Virus record (IMG/VR): IMGVR_UViG_3300031841_005424
Location: 1-64,000 of that record
Reading direction: 5' to 3' (one strand)
Source of the DNA: a virus
Length of the DNA stretch: 64,000 bases
Shown piece by piece: positions 1 through 5,151 of the stretch (within the stretch, counting starts at the first letter, position 1; the number at the start of each line of letters is the position of its first letter). Below the pieces are notes generated by a model. The model searched no databases, was not told the origin of the DNA, and saw nothing but the letters and a program-made list of their open reading frames with translations. The position numbers and the translations under genes are program-made.

Positions 1-110
1 ACCTCGCTGGCTTTGAACAAGATTGATTTTTCCAGTTCTTTACGAGTTGGAAGTTTGAATGTTTTTCCACACACTTTGCATTCTTGATATAGAATCTCAA
101 TGTTGTTCAT
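1..110 (-). CDS. Small zinc-finger-like protein, 3' end beyond window
   Basis: ATG at 110 opens a frame that runs off the left edge, so only the first 36 residues are visible. They contain a CxxC knuckle (CKVCGKTF, residues 12-19) followed by a charged helix-like stretch, which suggests a small zinc-ribbon protein. Its start overlaps the stop of the preceding gene by an ATGA-type junction, as in a translationally coupled operon. No function is recognised; the second metal-ligand pair, if any, lies outside the window. Confidence 0.6.
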   Translation of the reverse strand, partial: MNNIEILYQECKVCGKTFKLPTRKELEKSILFKASE

Positions 111-313
111 TCTTTTTTCACCGCAAGTTTCTCAACATACGTGCAAGGCTCTTGAGTCGTCTCTCCATGTGCCCAATGAATAGTCAGGCGGTCATCTAGG
201 TGACCACTGTATGACTTACCATAAAACCCTCGCTCTACTTCAAGCACTATCCCAATCCCTACTTCGTTGTTAGAGTATTTGTGCTTTGCTCTTACCAAGT
301 CACCTACTTTCAC
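107..313 (-). CDS. KVGDLV-family small SH3/KOW-like protein
   Basis: 68 residues beginning MKVGDLVRAKH. The layout is short beta strands with a central GIVLE strand and a late W residue, as in SH3/KOW-type barrels that open with a 'GD.V' strand. It is one of about ten paralogs in the first 11 kb of the window. It overlaps its downstream neighbour by 4 nt (ATGA) and the upstream gene by 4 nt, so it is part of a tightly coupled operon. Function is unknown; small KOW-like folds usually bind RNA, ribosomes or protein, but nothing here shows a partner. Confidence 0.75.
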   Translation of the reverse strand: MKVGDLVRAKHKYSNNEVGIGIVLEVERGFYGKSYSGHLDDRLTIHWAHGETTQEPCTYVEKLAVKKE

Positions 314-525
314 TCTTTGTTTTCCTCACGAAATATTCCGTTCTCTTCAGTAAGAACCATAACTTCGTATTTATTGGTGAGGGTGTTCCACAACTCTTTT
401 CCAGCAACAGAACACTCTTTTCCAAAATAACCTTTCAGCCACTGATGCCGTTCCCAAGAGTTGGGCATAGGAACAAAAATAGAACCTGCTTCATTGTTAG
501 TTCTTATGAACTGACATTGTTTCAT
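310..525 (-). CDS. Hypothetical small protein
   Basis: 71 residues starting MKQCQFIRTNNEAG, preceded by a GGGAG ribosome site 8 nt upstream. It has a 'YEVMVLTEENGIF' strand pair near the C-terminus that resembles the last strands of the neighbouring KVGDLV-type barrels, but the N-terminal GD motif is absent. It is the first gene downstream of the structured RNA at 540-779 and could be co-transcribed with it or from read-through. I do not recognise a family. Confidence 0.65.
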   Translation of the reverse strand: MKQCQFIRTNNEAGSIFVPMPNSWERHQWLKGYFGKECSVAGKELWNTLTNKYEVMVLTEENGIFREENKE

Positions 526-539
526 TCTTTATTCTCCCT

Positions 540-570
540 AAAAAGGTGTTAGGCAACCAACCCACCTAAC
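540..570 (-). terminator. Possible terminator hairpin of structured RNA
   Basis: On the minus strand a 6-bp stem (GTTAGG / CCTAAC, 565-570 with 548-553) with an 11-nt loop is followed by ACC and five T (540-544). The loop is large, so it is a moderate terminator at best. Confidence 0.4.
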
Positions 571-779
571 TGACTGTTTCCAGTCCCACCCGCAGATTAG
601 CAATCATGGAGTTTATCCCTCTCCCGCTTCATCCTTACAATCAGGGTATCTTCATTATACAATAGAGTGGTGGGGTTTAAACCCACAGGTGTTCAAGTAT
701 TCCTTTGTTAGACTCTTATTCCTTGAACCGGGTTGTGTATCGTCTCAGTAGAACCCTGCGTAATACCGCCTCACTCCAT
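540..779 (-). ncRNA. Structured RNA with tRNA-like cloverleaf 5' domain
   Basis: Transcription from the promoter at 786-814 would start at about 779. Bases 778-663 fold as a cloverleaf: 7-bp acceptor stem (772-778 with 663-669), 2-nt linker, 3-bp D-like arm (767-769/758-760), 1-nt linker, 5-bp anticodon-like stem (752-756/730-734) with a 17-nt loop, a 7-bp long variable-like arm (722-728/691-697) and a 5-bp T-like arm with a 7-nt loop TTTAAAC (670-686). Linkers and T-arm stacking match tRNA, but the loops are enlarged, there is no CCA and no clear anticodon. Further 3' there is a GACTG-GAAA-CAGTC hairpin (572-585) and the possible terminator. All pairings were read from sequence; function unknown. 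Confidence 0.6.
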
Positions 780-847
780 AATACAATTATACTCCATTTA
801 GAAGTAAATGTCAACCTTTTGTCTCGCACCAAGTCACCGACTTTCAT
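716..847 (-). pseudogene. Truncated KVGDLV-family gene overlapped by RNA gene
   Basis: A 43-codon frame begins MKVGDLVRDKR with the same start context as its neighbours (14-nt overlap with the preceding gene, GAGG 6-7 nt upstream). After residue 11 the sequence no longer resembles the family, and codons 12-20 coincide with the -35 to -10 region of the promoter at 786-814; the rest lies inside the cloverleaf RNA. The simplest reading is a family copy whose body was replaced by the RNA cassette. A short functional peptide cannot be excluded. Confidence 0.5.
786..814 (-). promoter_or_regulatory. Consensus sigma70 promoter for the structured RNA
   Basis: TTGACA (809-814), 17-bp spacer, TATAAT (786-791) on the minus strand: a perfect match to both hexamers at ideal spacing. 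The predicted start (about 779) falls 1-2 nt before the acceptor-like stem of the cloverleaf. Confidence 0.85.
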
Positions 848-1019
848 TGATAACCTCACATTCTTCTTGGATATATTTCTTAGAAAAAGAAATCGGTTTT
901 GTGGAATAACTACAAAGAACCTTGTACGGTTCCTTCGTCCTTAAATCACCGATACTAACAATAAGTCCTGGTGAGTCTTCGGGCCATCGTTTGTCTATTA
1001 TCAAATCACCGACTTTCAC
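834..1019 (-). CDS. KVGDLI-family small SH3/KOW-like protein
   Basis: 61 residues starting at a GTG (VKVGDLIIDKRW). This start is preferred over a GTG 12 nt upstream because GAGG sits 6 nt before it and the same GAGGTTATCA context precedes the paralogous starts. Contains the GD opening strand, a central 'GLIVSI' strand and ends EVINESR. The final codons overlap the next start by 14 nt, a junction repeated in this cluster. Function unknown. Confidence 0.7.
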   Translation of the reverse strand: MKVGDLIIDKRWPEDSPGLIVSIGDLRTKEPYKVLCSYSTKPISFSKKYIQEECEVINESR

Positions 1020-1164
1020 TGATAACCTCACACCCTTGTGTCATGAACCACTTAACCTGACCATCGTGAAAAACTTTCATTGCCCAACCCTGTGGTTCTA
1101 CCCAAAGGACAATGCCTGGATAGTTCCAGCTTCCCGTGTATGAAACCAAATCACCGACCTTCAT
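1006..1164 (-). CDS. KVGDLV-family small SH3/KOW-like protein (52 aa)
   Basis: A 52-residue gene starting ATG at 1164 with MKVGDLVSYTG, then PGIVLWVE, a 'MKVFHDGQ' strand and the terminal EVISESR. It carries all marks of the family in its shortest form (GD strand, G-I-V-L strand, aromatic-rich last strands). It overlaps both neighbours by 14 nt. Recognisable only by its relation to flanking paralogs; function unknown. Confidence 0.75.
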   Translation of the reverse strand: MKVGDLVSYTGSWNYPGIVLWVEPQGWAMKVFHDGQVKWFMTQGCEVISESR

Positions 1165-1336
1165 TGATTATTGATACCTCGTCCTCATAAAACCAATGTT
1201 CCTTGGAGTCCCTAAACAACACAAGAACCTCTACCTCTCTATTGGTACCTGTTGGGCGGTACAACTGCTTGACTAAGCCCAGCAATGAACCAGAATCATT
1301 GGCAAATGGTACCTCAACCAAGTCACCGACTTTCAT
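1151..1336 (-). CDS. KVGDLV-family small SH3/KOW-like protein
   Basis: 61 residues, MKVGDLVEVPF at the start, central LLGLVKQLY strand, and acidic end EDEVSIINEGR. The last five codons overlap the start of the next paralog by 14 nt; its own start overlaps the upstream gene by 4 nt. Part of the same co-translated array. No catalytic residues are apparent, consistent with a binding or adaptor fold. Confidence 0.75.
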   Translation of the reverse strand: MKVGDLVEVPFANDSGSLLGLVKQLYRPTGTNREVEVLVLFRDSKEHWFYEDEVSIINEGR

Positions 1337-1593
1337 TTTTTGTGCCCCCTCATTTTAGCGAACTTTAAATCACGCCGGTCCAACCACACATCGTGGTCTG
1401 CTAGATTGGTTCTAAATCCTGCCATTCGACGGTTACTAAAATTGCTATTGTTCCACAACACTTCATAATAGTACCACCCACAAGTTGGACCCTTGATTTT
1501 AGAGATTATTCCAATATCCCCATCTCTAATCCAAGATGTTCTTTTTACCTTCTTACCGTATGAAGACAATTCTACCAAGTCTCCAACCTTCAT
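1333..1593 (-). CDS. KVGDLV-family protein, longer variant
   Basis: 86 residues, MKVGDLVELSSYG..., then DGDIGIISKIKG and a basic tail ending RGHKK. The insertion of a WYYYEVLW strand and a positively charged C-terminus distinguish it from shorter paralogs and would suit nucleic-acid binding, but this is inference. It is coupled by 4-nt overlaps on both sides (ATGA junctions). Confidence 0.75.
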   Translation of the reverse strand: MKVGDLVELSSYGKKVKRTSWIRDGDIGIISKIKGPTCGWYYYEVLWNNSNFSNRRMAGFRTNLADHDVWLDRRDLKFAKMRGHKK

Positions 1594-1790
1594 CGGCCGA
1601 TGCCTTTTGCTGCCTGCACTGTGCCAACGTACTGGTAGGCACCCTTATTGTAAGCGGGTGCTGAACACTTGGCTCGTCTGGACGCCTCACGCATGGCTCG
1701 AGTGCTTCCACAATCCAAGCAAGTTCGATAACCCAAGGCCTGGCGCGCTGGAGCATACTCTTCAAAACAATCAATACAAGTGGCTTTCAT
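1590..1790 (-). CDS. Zinc-ribbon protein
   Basis: 66 residues with two CxxC knuckles (CIDC at 4-7 and CLDCG at 23-27) spaced like a zinc ribbon, followed by a basic helix and an Ala/Tyr-rich tail (KCSAPAYNKGAYQY). Small proteins with this C-terminal signature are common in tailed phages but, to my knowledge, uncharacterised. The frame is chosen over a competing 73-codon frame on the same strand because its start and stop make 1-nt and 4-nt junctions with neighbours and it has the paired cysteines. Confidence 0.7.
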   Translation of the reverse strand: MKATCIDCFEEYAPARQALGYRTCLDCGSTRAMREASRRAKCSAPAYNKGAYQYVGTVQAAKGIGR

Positions 1791-1942
1791 TAGTGAATCT
1801 CCTTGTTATCTGTTGGTAGTAAATACATCTTAACATCATTTAGAACTTCTGTCAAGACTTCTGCTTTGTCTGGATTATCCCAATTTTCGGCAAACTTTTG
1901 GTTAAGTATCCGAACAATCATTTCAACATCAAGTGTTCTCAT
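1790..1942 (-). CDS. Hypothetical small helical protein
   Basis: 50 residues starting MRTLDVEMIVRILNQKF. The ATG at 1942 is preferred over upstream starts because AAGGAGAG lies 8 nt before it. Predicted mostly helical, acidic, no motif recognised. It overlaps the preceding gene's 3' end by 14 nt and abuts the zinc-ribbon gene. Confidence 0.6.
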   Translation of the reverse strand: MRTLDVEMIVRILNQKFAENWDNPDKAEVLTEVLNDVKMYLLPTDNKEIH

Positions 1943-2093
1943 TTCTACTCTCCTTGATTTCTTCCATAATAGAAACAACCTTCTTTCTCCAAGGTCTCGA
2001 CAAAAGGTTAAGCAGTTCTTCTTTTTTCTCGTCACTCTTATCAACCCACATGCGCGCGATGCGCCGGGCACTGGCAAAAGTCGATAGATTCAA
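1929..2093 (-). CDS. Hypothetical small protein with TTG start
   Basis: A 54-codon frame begins at a TTG overlapping the preceding stop (TTGA) and preceded by GGAGAAAG. The product (NLSTFASARRIARMW..., then a Lys/Glu-rich helix) is amphipathic helical. It fills what would otherwise be a gap in an otherwise gap-free operon and overlaps the next gene by 14 nt. The start codon is the main uncertainty. Confidence 0.5.
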   Translation of the reverse strand: MNLSTFASARRIARMWVDKSDEKKEELLNLLSRPWRKKVVSIMEEIKESRNENT

Positions 2094-2281
2094 CACTTTT
2101 CTTTCTCCATAGTCTGCAGATGTTCCCCTAAAATCTCTTCATAAAAAAGGCTATCTGTTCCTTCTCTAGTCATCATAACACGCCAGATACCCTGCTTAGT
2201 CTTGTGCTCGCCTAAAACATAACCATACCTTACTGTGTTGTTTTTTGTTCTTTGTTGAATAAGTTGCCCGAGCTTAAACAC
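2090..2281 (-). CDS. KVGDLV-like small protein
   Basis: 63 residues, MFKLGQLIQQRT..., with GYVLGEH and IWRVMMTREG strands. The N-terminal 'KLGQLI' replaces the usual KVGDLV, but spacing of the following strands matches the family. First gene after the promoter at 2310-2338, so it likely opens the leftward transcript covering the small-gene array. Confidence 0.65.
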   Translation of the reverse strand: MFKLGQLIQQRTKNNTVRYGYVLGEHKTKQGIWRVMMTREGTDSLFYEEILGEHLQTMEKEKC

Positions 2282-2309
2282 TGTAGCCCTCTTTGTTGTT
2301 TATATTATG

Positions 2310-2338
2310 ATAATAGCAGGATATGTGCTATATGTCAA
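2310..2338 (-). promoter_or_regulatory. Sigma70-type promoter for the small-gene array
   Basis: TTGACA (2333-2338), 17-bp spacer, TATTAT (2310-2315), reading leftward. It lies just past the T-run of the Hsp20 terminator and about 30 nt before the start at 2281. Confidence 0.8.
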
Positions 2339-2383
2339 GAAAAAAATGGCGGCGATTCGGGTCCGCAAGAATCCCGAATCACC
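2339..2383 (-). terminator. Rho-independent terminator after Hsp20
   Basis: 11-bp stem (2373-2383 with 2351-2361, one G-U) with an 11-nt loop, followed on the minus strand by GCCA and a run of seven T. It ends the Hsp20 transcript just before the next promoter. Confidence 0.8.
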
Positions 2384-2391
2384 ATGGTGTG

Positions 2392-2817
2392 TTACTTGAT
2401 GTCAATCACCAAAGGATTGGCCTCTGGACGGGTCGGAACCCTAATGCTCAAAAGACCATTCTCAAACGTTGCTTCCGCTTGTGTCAAGTCAAGATTGTCA
2501 TCGTAATTGACATATGTTCTGGTGAAGTTCCGGCGAGCAATACGAGACCTTTTTTCATTGTTCTCGTTCACTGTACCGGTAATGGTAATAGTCCGCTTTC
2601 CTGGCTGGACGTTAATATCTAACTCTTCTCGAGTGAAGCCAGCTAAAGCAAATTCTAATACCGTAGAGCCATCGTCGTCTCGATAGATGTCGGCAACGGG
2701 ATAACCCTGTGTGGATGCCTTCAAGTGACTAGGGAAGTCACTGAAGAAGTTATCAAAAACCTCGTTGATAACTTTGTGGCCTAACAAACCAGGCCTATAT
2801 GTGGCAATTGCATTCAT
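2392..2817 (-). CDS. hsp20: Small heat-shock protein, Hsp20/alpha-crystallin family
   Basis: 141 residues. The N-terminus (ATYRPGLLGHKVINEVFDNFF) matches the start of IbpA-type proteins; residues about 40-135 form the alpha-crystallin domain, with 'YPVADIYRDDD', 'LEFALAGF', an 'ITITG' strand, and the late ENGLLSIRVP signature (A-x-x-x-n-G-L). Small heat-shock proteins hold unfolded proteins in an ATP-independent way and occur in several T4-like marine phages. It has its own promoter (2896-2923) and terminator, and an AAGGAGG site, so it is a monocistronic unit. Confidence 0.93.
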   Translation of the reverse strand: MNAIATYRPGLLGHKVINEVFDNFFSDFPSHLKASTQGYPVADIYRDDDGSTVLEFALAGFTREELDINVQPGKRTITITGTVNENNEKRSRIARRNFTRTYVNYDDNLDLTQAEATFENGLLSIRVPTRPEANPLVIDIK

Positions 2818-2895
2818 GTTTGTTTCCTCCTTATTTAAGCAAGTTGCAATATCGTACTCGTTAATCCCTTGCGGCGGTTAACAGTGTACTTTCTA

Positions 2896-2923
2896 AGTAT
2901 AGCAACATTTCAAACATTGTCAA
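2896..2923 (-). promoter_or_regulatory. Sigma70-type promoter for Hsp20
   Basis: TTGACA (2918-2923), 16-bp spacer, TATACT (2896-2901). Predicted leader of about 70 nt before the ATG at 2817; a short GTTAACC/GGGATTAAC pairing is possible in it but it does not cover the ribosome site. Confidence 0.75.
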
Positions 2924-2940
2924 GGAAAAAAATACTTTTT

Positions 2941-3126
2941 TTACCAAGCAGTGTATTCGTTGTCAAAATCTTGCTCTGCTGTTTCCTGAAGTGCAATCCT
3001 TGGTTCATTGCCTTGGACCAAGAAACCTCGAAGCTCCAAGTGGCAATGAAGTTCATCGCTCGTCATATTTGCAAAATCTTCTCTTGCAAGAGAAACACTT
3101 CCGCCCTCATGAGTATCCAAAAACAT
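2941..3126 (-). CDS. Hypothetical small acidic protein
   Basis: 61 residues from ATG at 3126 (MFLDTHEGGSVSL), with GGAGG 11 nt upstream; a GTG 18 nt further upstream is less likely because the ribosome site would lie inside the coding sequence. Contains a 'DELHCHLELRGFLV' helix and an acidic tail. No family recognised. Last gene before the Hsp20 promoter. Confidence 0.6.
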   Translation of the reverse strand: MFLDTHEGGSVSLAREDFANMTSDELHCHLELRGFLVQGNEPRIALQETAEQDFDNEYTAW

Positions 3127-3128
3127 TG

Positions 3129-3212
3129 TTATGGATTCCTCCACCAGTCAATAAGTACTTGGCCAACCCAAAGGCCTACAGCAATCGTAATAACGCTTCC
3201 AATAAATCCCAT
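3129..3212 (-). CDS. Very small membrane protein (27 aa)
   Basis: ATG at 3212 follows the stop of the previous tiny gene by 1 nt. The product, MGFIGSVITIAVGLWVGQVL..., is a single hydrophobic helix with a Trp/Arg end (DWWRNP). Its stop (3129-3131) lies just before the start of the next gene and its last codons contain that gene's GGAGG. Plausible as a small phage membrane protein paired with the 33-aa neighbour; no family known. Confidence 0.5.
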   Translation of the reverse strand: MGFIGSVITIAVGLWVGQVLIDWWRNP

Positions 3213-3213
3213 T

Positions 3214-3315
3214 TTACTTCTCTTTTCTCACAATATATGGCGCAGCGATAACAGCTGCTACTAAAACAATGCCAGTTGCAACGCAAATAGCATCAACGAT
3301 CTTTTGGCGAATCAT
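3214..3315 (-). CDS. Very small membrane protein (33 aa)
   Basis: ATG at 3315 overlaps the 3' end of the preceding gene. The product has a short charged N-terminus (MIRQKIVDA), one transmembrane helix (CVATGIVLVAAVIAAPYI) and a basic end (VRKEK). It is followed after 1 nt by another single-helix protein, suggesting a two-component membrane pair. Function unknown. Confidence 0.5.
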   Translation of the reverse strand: MIRQKIVDAICVATGIVLVAAVIAAPYIVRKEK

Positions 3316-3448
3316 CCATTATCCTCTTGAACTCTTCAATTACTTTAATCCTATCACGTCCCGGAATAGAAGTCAAGATTTTTGTTCGTTCTGGTGGAGG
3401 AAATTGTATTAAATGCCTTGCTATACGCCTAACGTTGTTTATGTTCAT
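3293..3448 (-). CDS. Hypothetical small basic helical protein
   Basis: 51 residues from ATG at 3448 (MNINNVRRIARHLIQ). A longer frame extends upstream but there overlaps a better-supported 50-aa gene, so the internal ATG with AAGG close by is used. Contains 'FPPPERTKIL' and a 'RDRIKVIEEFKRIMD' helix. No family recognised. Confidence 0.55.
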   Translation of the reverse strand: MNINNVRRIARHLIQFPPPERTKILTSIPGRDRIKVIEEFKRIMDDSPKDR

Positions 3449-3452
3449 GACC

Positions 3453-3605
3453 TTAAATCTCCGATATTGAGACGATTCTCCAATCAGAGCCCATAATAGC
3501 CCTTTGGACATTCGCCTGTACTACTGCCTCTGAGAAAACTACTTTTTCCCAGAAGAACCTTTGCACAGTTTCTTCTCTTTTCAAGACAACCTCAAATTGC
3601 TTCAT
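3453..3605 (-). CDS. Hypothetical small protein (50 aa)
   Basis: ATG at 3605 (MKQFEVVLKREET...), ending 'SDWRIVSISEI'. It starts 3 nt after the stop of the gene at 3608-3874 and ends 4 nt before the next ATG, fitting the operon exactly. Predicted beta-alpha-beta; no family recognised. Confidence 0.6.
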   Translation of the reverse strand: MKQFEVVLKREETVQRFFWEKVVFSEAVVQANVQRAIMGSDWRIVSISEI

Positions 3606-3607
3606 GA

Positions 3608-3874
3608 TTACGACCCCGATACATGATGACCAGGGTACATCGTTTCCGAGGCCAAAAAACAGTCTGTCGCGTCGACTCGAGAAGGGTTCTTCTTCGTGTT
3701 GTCGATTAGCTTCAGGTTTGCATAAACCTTCTTATTTTTCATATCCAAGTCCAATCCGACGACGCGGGCAACATACGAATAGCCAGACATTTTTACCCTA
3801 ACTCGGTCACCTGCTTTGATCTTATTTGGATTCCATTGGTCGAACAATTTCTCAATATCTCTATTCGAGAGCAT
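3608..3874 (-). CDS. KOW-like small protein with N-terminal helix
   Basis: 88 residues. After a 15-residue helix (MLSNRDIEKLFDQW) comes 'IKAGDRVRVKMSG' and 'ARVVGLDLDMKNKKVYANLKL', the GD-opening and following strands of the same SH3/KOW-like fold as the KVGDLV array. A strong GGAGGAG site precedes the ATG. First protein gene downstream of the two tRNAs, probably on the same transcript. Confidence 0.7.
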   Translation of the reverse strand: MLSNRDIEKLFDQWNPNKIKAGDRVRVKMSGYSYVARVVGLDLDMKNKKVYANLKLIDNTKKNPSRVDATDCFLASETMYPGHHVSGS

Positions 3875-3895
3875 AAGCTCCTCCTTTTTTCGTTT

Positions 3896-3981
3896 TGGTA
3901 GCTAGGGCGGGACTCGAACCCGCAAGGTCTAGGACCGGCAGATTTTAAGTCTGCTGTGTATACCAGTTCCACCACCCAGCC
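3896..3981 (-). tRNA. tRNA-Leu (TAA)
   Basis: Full type II cloverleaf: acceptor GGCTGGG/CCTAGCT, anticodon loop ACTTAAAAT with anticodon TAA between 5-bp stems (CAGA/TCTG core), long variable arm, T arm GCGGG-TTCGAGT-CCCGC, discriminator A and an encoded CCA (3896-3898). It reads TTA leucine codons, frequent in an AT-rich phage. Confidence 0.95.
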
Positions 3982-3992
3982 AAATAAAAATG

Positions 3993-4065
3993 TGGAGCAC
4001 CTGGGACTCGAACCCAGAACCAGCGGATTAAAAGTCCGATGCGCTGCCAATTGCGCCAGTGCTCC
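3993..4065 (-). tRNA. tRNA-Lys (TTT)
   Basis: Acceptor GGAGCAC/GTGCTCC, anticodon loop ACTTTTAAT with anticodon TTT, T arm CTGGG-TTCGAGT-CCCAG, discriminator A. CCA is not fully encoded. It lies 11 nt from tRNA-Leu, in the same transcript. Confidence 0.95.
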
Positions 4066-4083
4066 TAACGCTATCTTTTCTCT

Positions 4084-4112
4084 ATGATATCAAGCTTTTT
4101 TCTATGTGTCAA
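4084..4112 (-). promoter_or_regulatory. Sigma70-type promoter for the tRNAs
   Basis: TTGACA (4107-4112), 17-bp spacer, TATCAT (4084-4089). The -35 box contains the TGA stop of the upstream 47-aa gene. tRNA-Lys begins about 18 nt after the -10 box. Confidence 0.8.
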
Positions 4113-4252
4113 GCAATTTTTATGCGAGAAAACCTAATTTTATCTCCATGCTCTTTTTCGAGCTGTTTCTTTCTCTTCTCACAAATCTTCCTAAGAGCAT
4201 AAATATGCTGCTTTCTGCCATTGTCGATTCTGTACTCGAGATGATAAATCAT
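4109..4252 (-). CDS. Hypothetical small basic protein (47 aa)
   Basis: ATG at 4252, immediately after the stop of the preceding gene. The product (MIYHLEYRIDNGRKQHIYAL...) ends in a very basic helix (KICEKRKKQLEKEHGDK). Basic character suggests nucleic-acid or membrane-surface binding but no family is recognised. Its stop codon is embedded in the tRNA promoter. Confidence 0.55.
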   Translation of the reverse strand: MIYHLEYRIDNGRKQHIYALRKICEKRKKQLEKEHGDKIRFSRIKIA

Positions 4253-4438
4253 TTACTTATAGCTCATTTCAATAAGAAAGCAGGCAATCACCAGCATTAT
4301 CCCTAAAGTAAAATAAAGAAACACACCAAGACAACCACCTTTGGCAGCTGCCCAAATGACCTCTCCAGGGTCCTTGGCCTCTTTTGAAGAACGGTATGCA
4401 AAGATACCAGCCATAAGCCACGCTATTGCTCTGAGCAT
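4253..4438 (-). CDS. Small membrane protein, two helices
   Basis: 61 residues with hydrophobic segments at about 4-16 (IAWLMAGIFAY) and 36-58 (GVFLYFTLGIMLVIACFLI), separated by a charged loop (RSSKEAKDPGE). It overlaps the end of the coiled-coil gene upstream. A holin-like role is possible from topology alone; no family match is recognised. Confidence 0.6.
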   Translation of the reverse strand: MLRAIAWLMAGIFAYRSSKEAKDPGEVIWAAAKGGCLGVFLYFTLGIMLVIACFLIEMSYK

Positions 4439-4641
4439 TTTCTCTCCTTTTGACGAATGATCGCTCTTAAACGTTGGTTTTCTTCTTCTAGTTTAGTTCC
4501 ATACTCTAGAAGCCTATCGTTCTCATAGCTGACTTCCTCTATTCTCGAGTCTTCAATACAATTCTTCACAGACAGTACCAAAGATAGAAACACAGCGAAC
4601 AAAGCCATCTTTTCAAGTCTAGTCATGCTTTGAGATCTCAA
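4423..4641 (-). CDS. Small membrane-anchored coiled-coil protein
   Basis: 72 residues from a TTG with GAGG 6 nt upstream; an ATG five codons later (MTRLEKMALF) is an alternative. One transmembrane helix (ALFAVFLSLVLSV) then a cysteine and a coiled coil (ENDRLLEYGTKLEEENQRL). Topology recalls small inner-membrane spanins, but the length is half of usual and no outer-membrane partner was found nearby. Confidence 0.6.
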   Translation of the reverse strand: MRSQSMTRLEKMALFAVFLSLVLSVKNCIEDSRIEEVSYENDRLLEYGTKLEEENQRLRAIIRQKERKCSEQ

Positions 4642-4666
4642 GTAAGCCTCTATTCTTTATATTTAT

Positions 4667-4695
4667 ATGATATCAAGTCGCAGAGATGATGTCAA
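4667..4695 (-). promoter_or_regulatory. Sigma70-type promoter
   Basis: TTGACA (4690-4695), 17-bp spacer, TATCAT (4667-4672). The -35 overlaps the TGA stop of the gene at 4692-4949, the same arrangement as the tRNA promoter. It would drive the membrane-protein genes at 4253-4641. Confidence 0.8.
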
Positions 4696-4949
4696 GTATT
4701 TTCTTTAGTCTTATCTTGGATAAGGTTTTTTAGGAGGCCGATTCTTTCATCGTCAAAATACGGAGTCCCTGGTAAGCCTTCTTTTGAGAAATAACCATCC
4801 TTAAACCAAAACACTTTCATACTAGACTCTTCTACCTCAACCACAATTCCAATCTCAAGACTTTTGATAGGTAATGACTTTAGTGGTGTTACCGAACCAT
4901 CAGGGTTATAGTAGAACGGGGTGAAATATAAGAGATCACCGACTTCCAC
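4692..4949 (-). CDS. KVGDLV-family small SH3/KOW-like protein
   Basis: 85 residues from a GTG (read M)EVGDLLYFTPF, with GGAGG upstream. Contains 'IGIVVEVEESSMKVFWF', the central strand pair of the family, and a longer acidic/Lys-rich tail. Its start overlaps the preceding paralog by the recurrent 14 nt. Confidence 0.75.
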   Translation of the reverse strand: MEVGDLLYFTPFYYNPDGSVTPLKSLPIKSLEIGIVVEVEESSMKVFWFKDGYFSKEGLPGTPYFDDERIGLLKNLIQDKTKENT

Positions 4950-5151
4950 TTACAACCTCCAACATCCACCTAGGATAGTCTGCAATCTTGGTTCTCTCTC
5001 CCCAAGTAGCGTATACGCGGAACCAATCCTTATCTATTTGCGAGAATATCACCCCCTTTGTAGCGCGGGTGCGGTCAAACGGATAATGACTGTTATTGCC
5101 TCTTCCAGGTTTTATGAAAACTAAATCCCCAACATTCACCAGTCGTTCCAA
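4936..5151 (-). CDS. KVGDLV-family small SH3/KOW-like protein
   Basis: 71 residues: MERLVNVGDLVFIKPG..., a 'KGVIFSQIDKDWFRVYATWG' strand pair and the C-terminal LEVVSGSR whose codons form the 14-nt overlap with the next start. Its own start overlaps the upstream gene by 16 nt. Same family and arrangement as the array at 834-1336, 3.6 kb away. Confidence 0.75.
   Translation of the reverse strand: MERLVNVGDLVFIKPGRGNNSHYPFDRTRATKGVIFSQIDKDWFRVYATWGERTKIADYPRWMLEVVSGSR

Noticed and set aside
654-659. A second perfect TATAAT downstream of the cloverleaf RNA
   Set aside because: The corresponding -35 position reads GTTTAA and no extended -10 is present.
1553-1774. A 73-codon frame overlapping the zinc-ribbon gene
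   Set aside because: Lacks paired cysteines and clean junctions; the alternative frame fits the operon.
4660-4667. TATAAATA, identical to the T4 late promoter box
   Set aside because: It lies 0-8 nt beside a good host-type promoter in the early region; the box does not recur before virion genes here, so it is likely chance.
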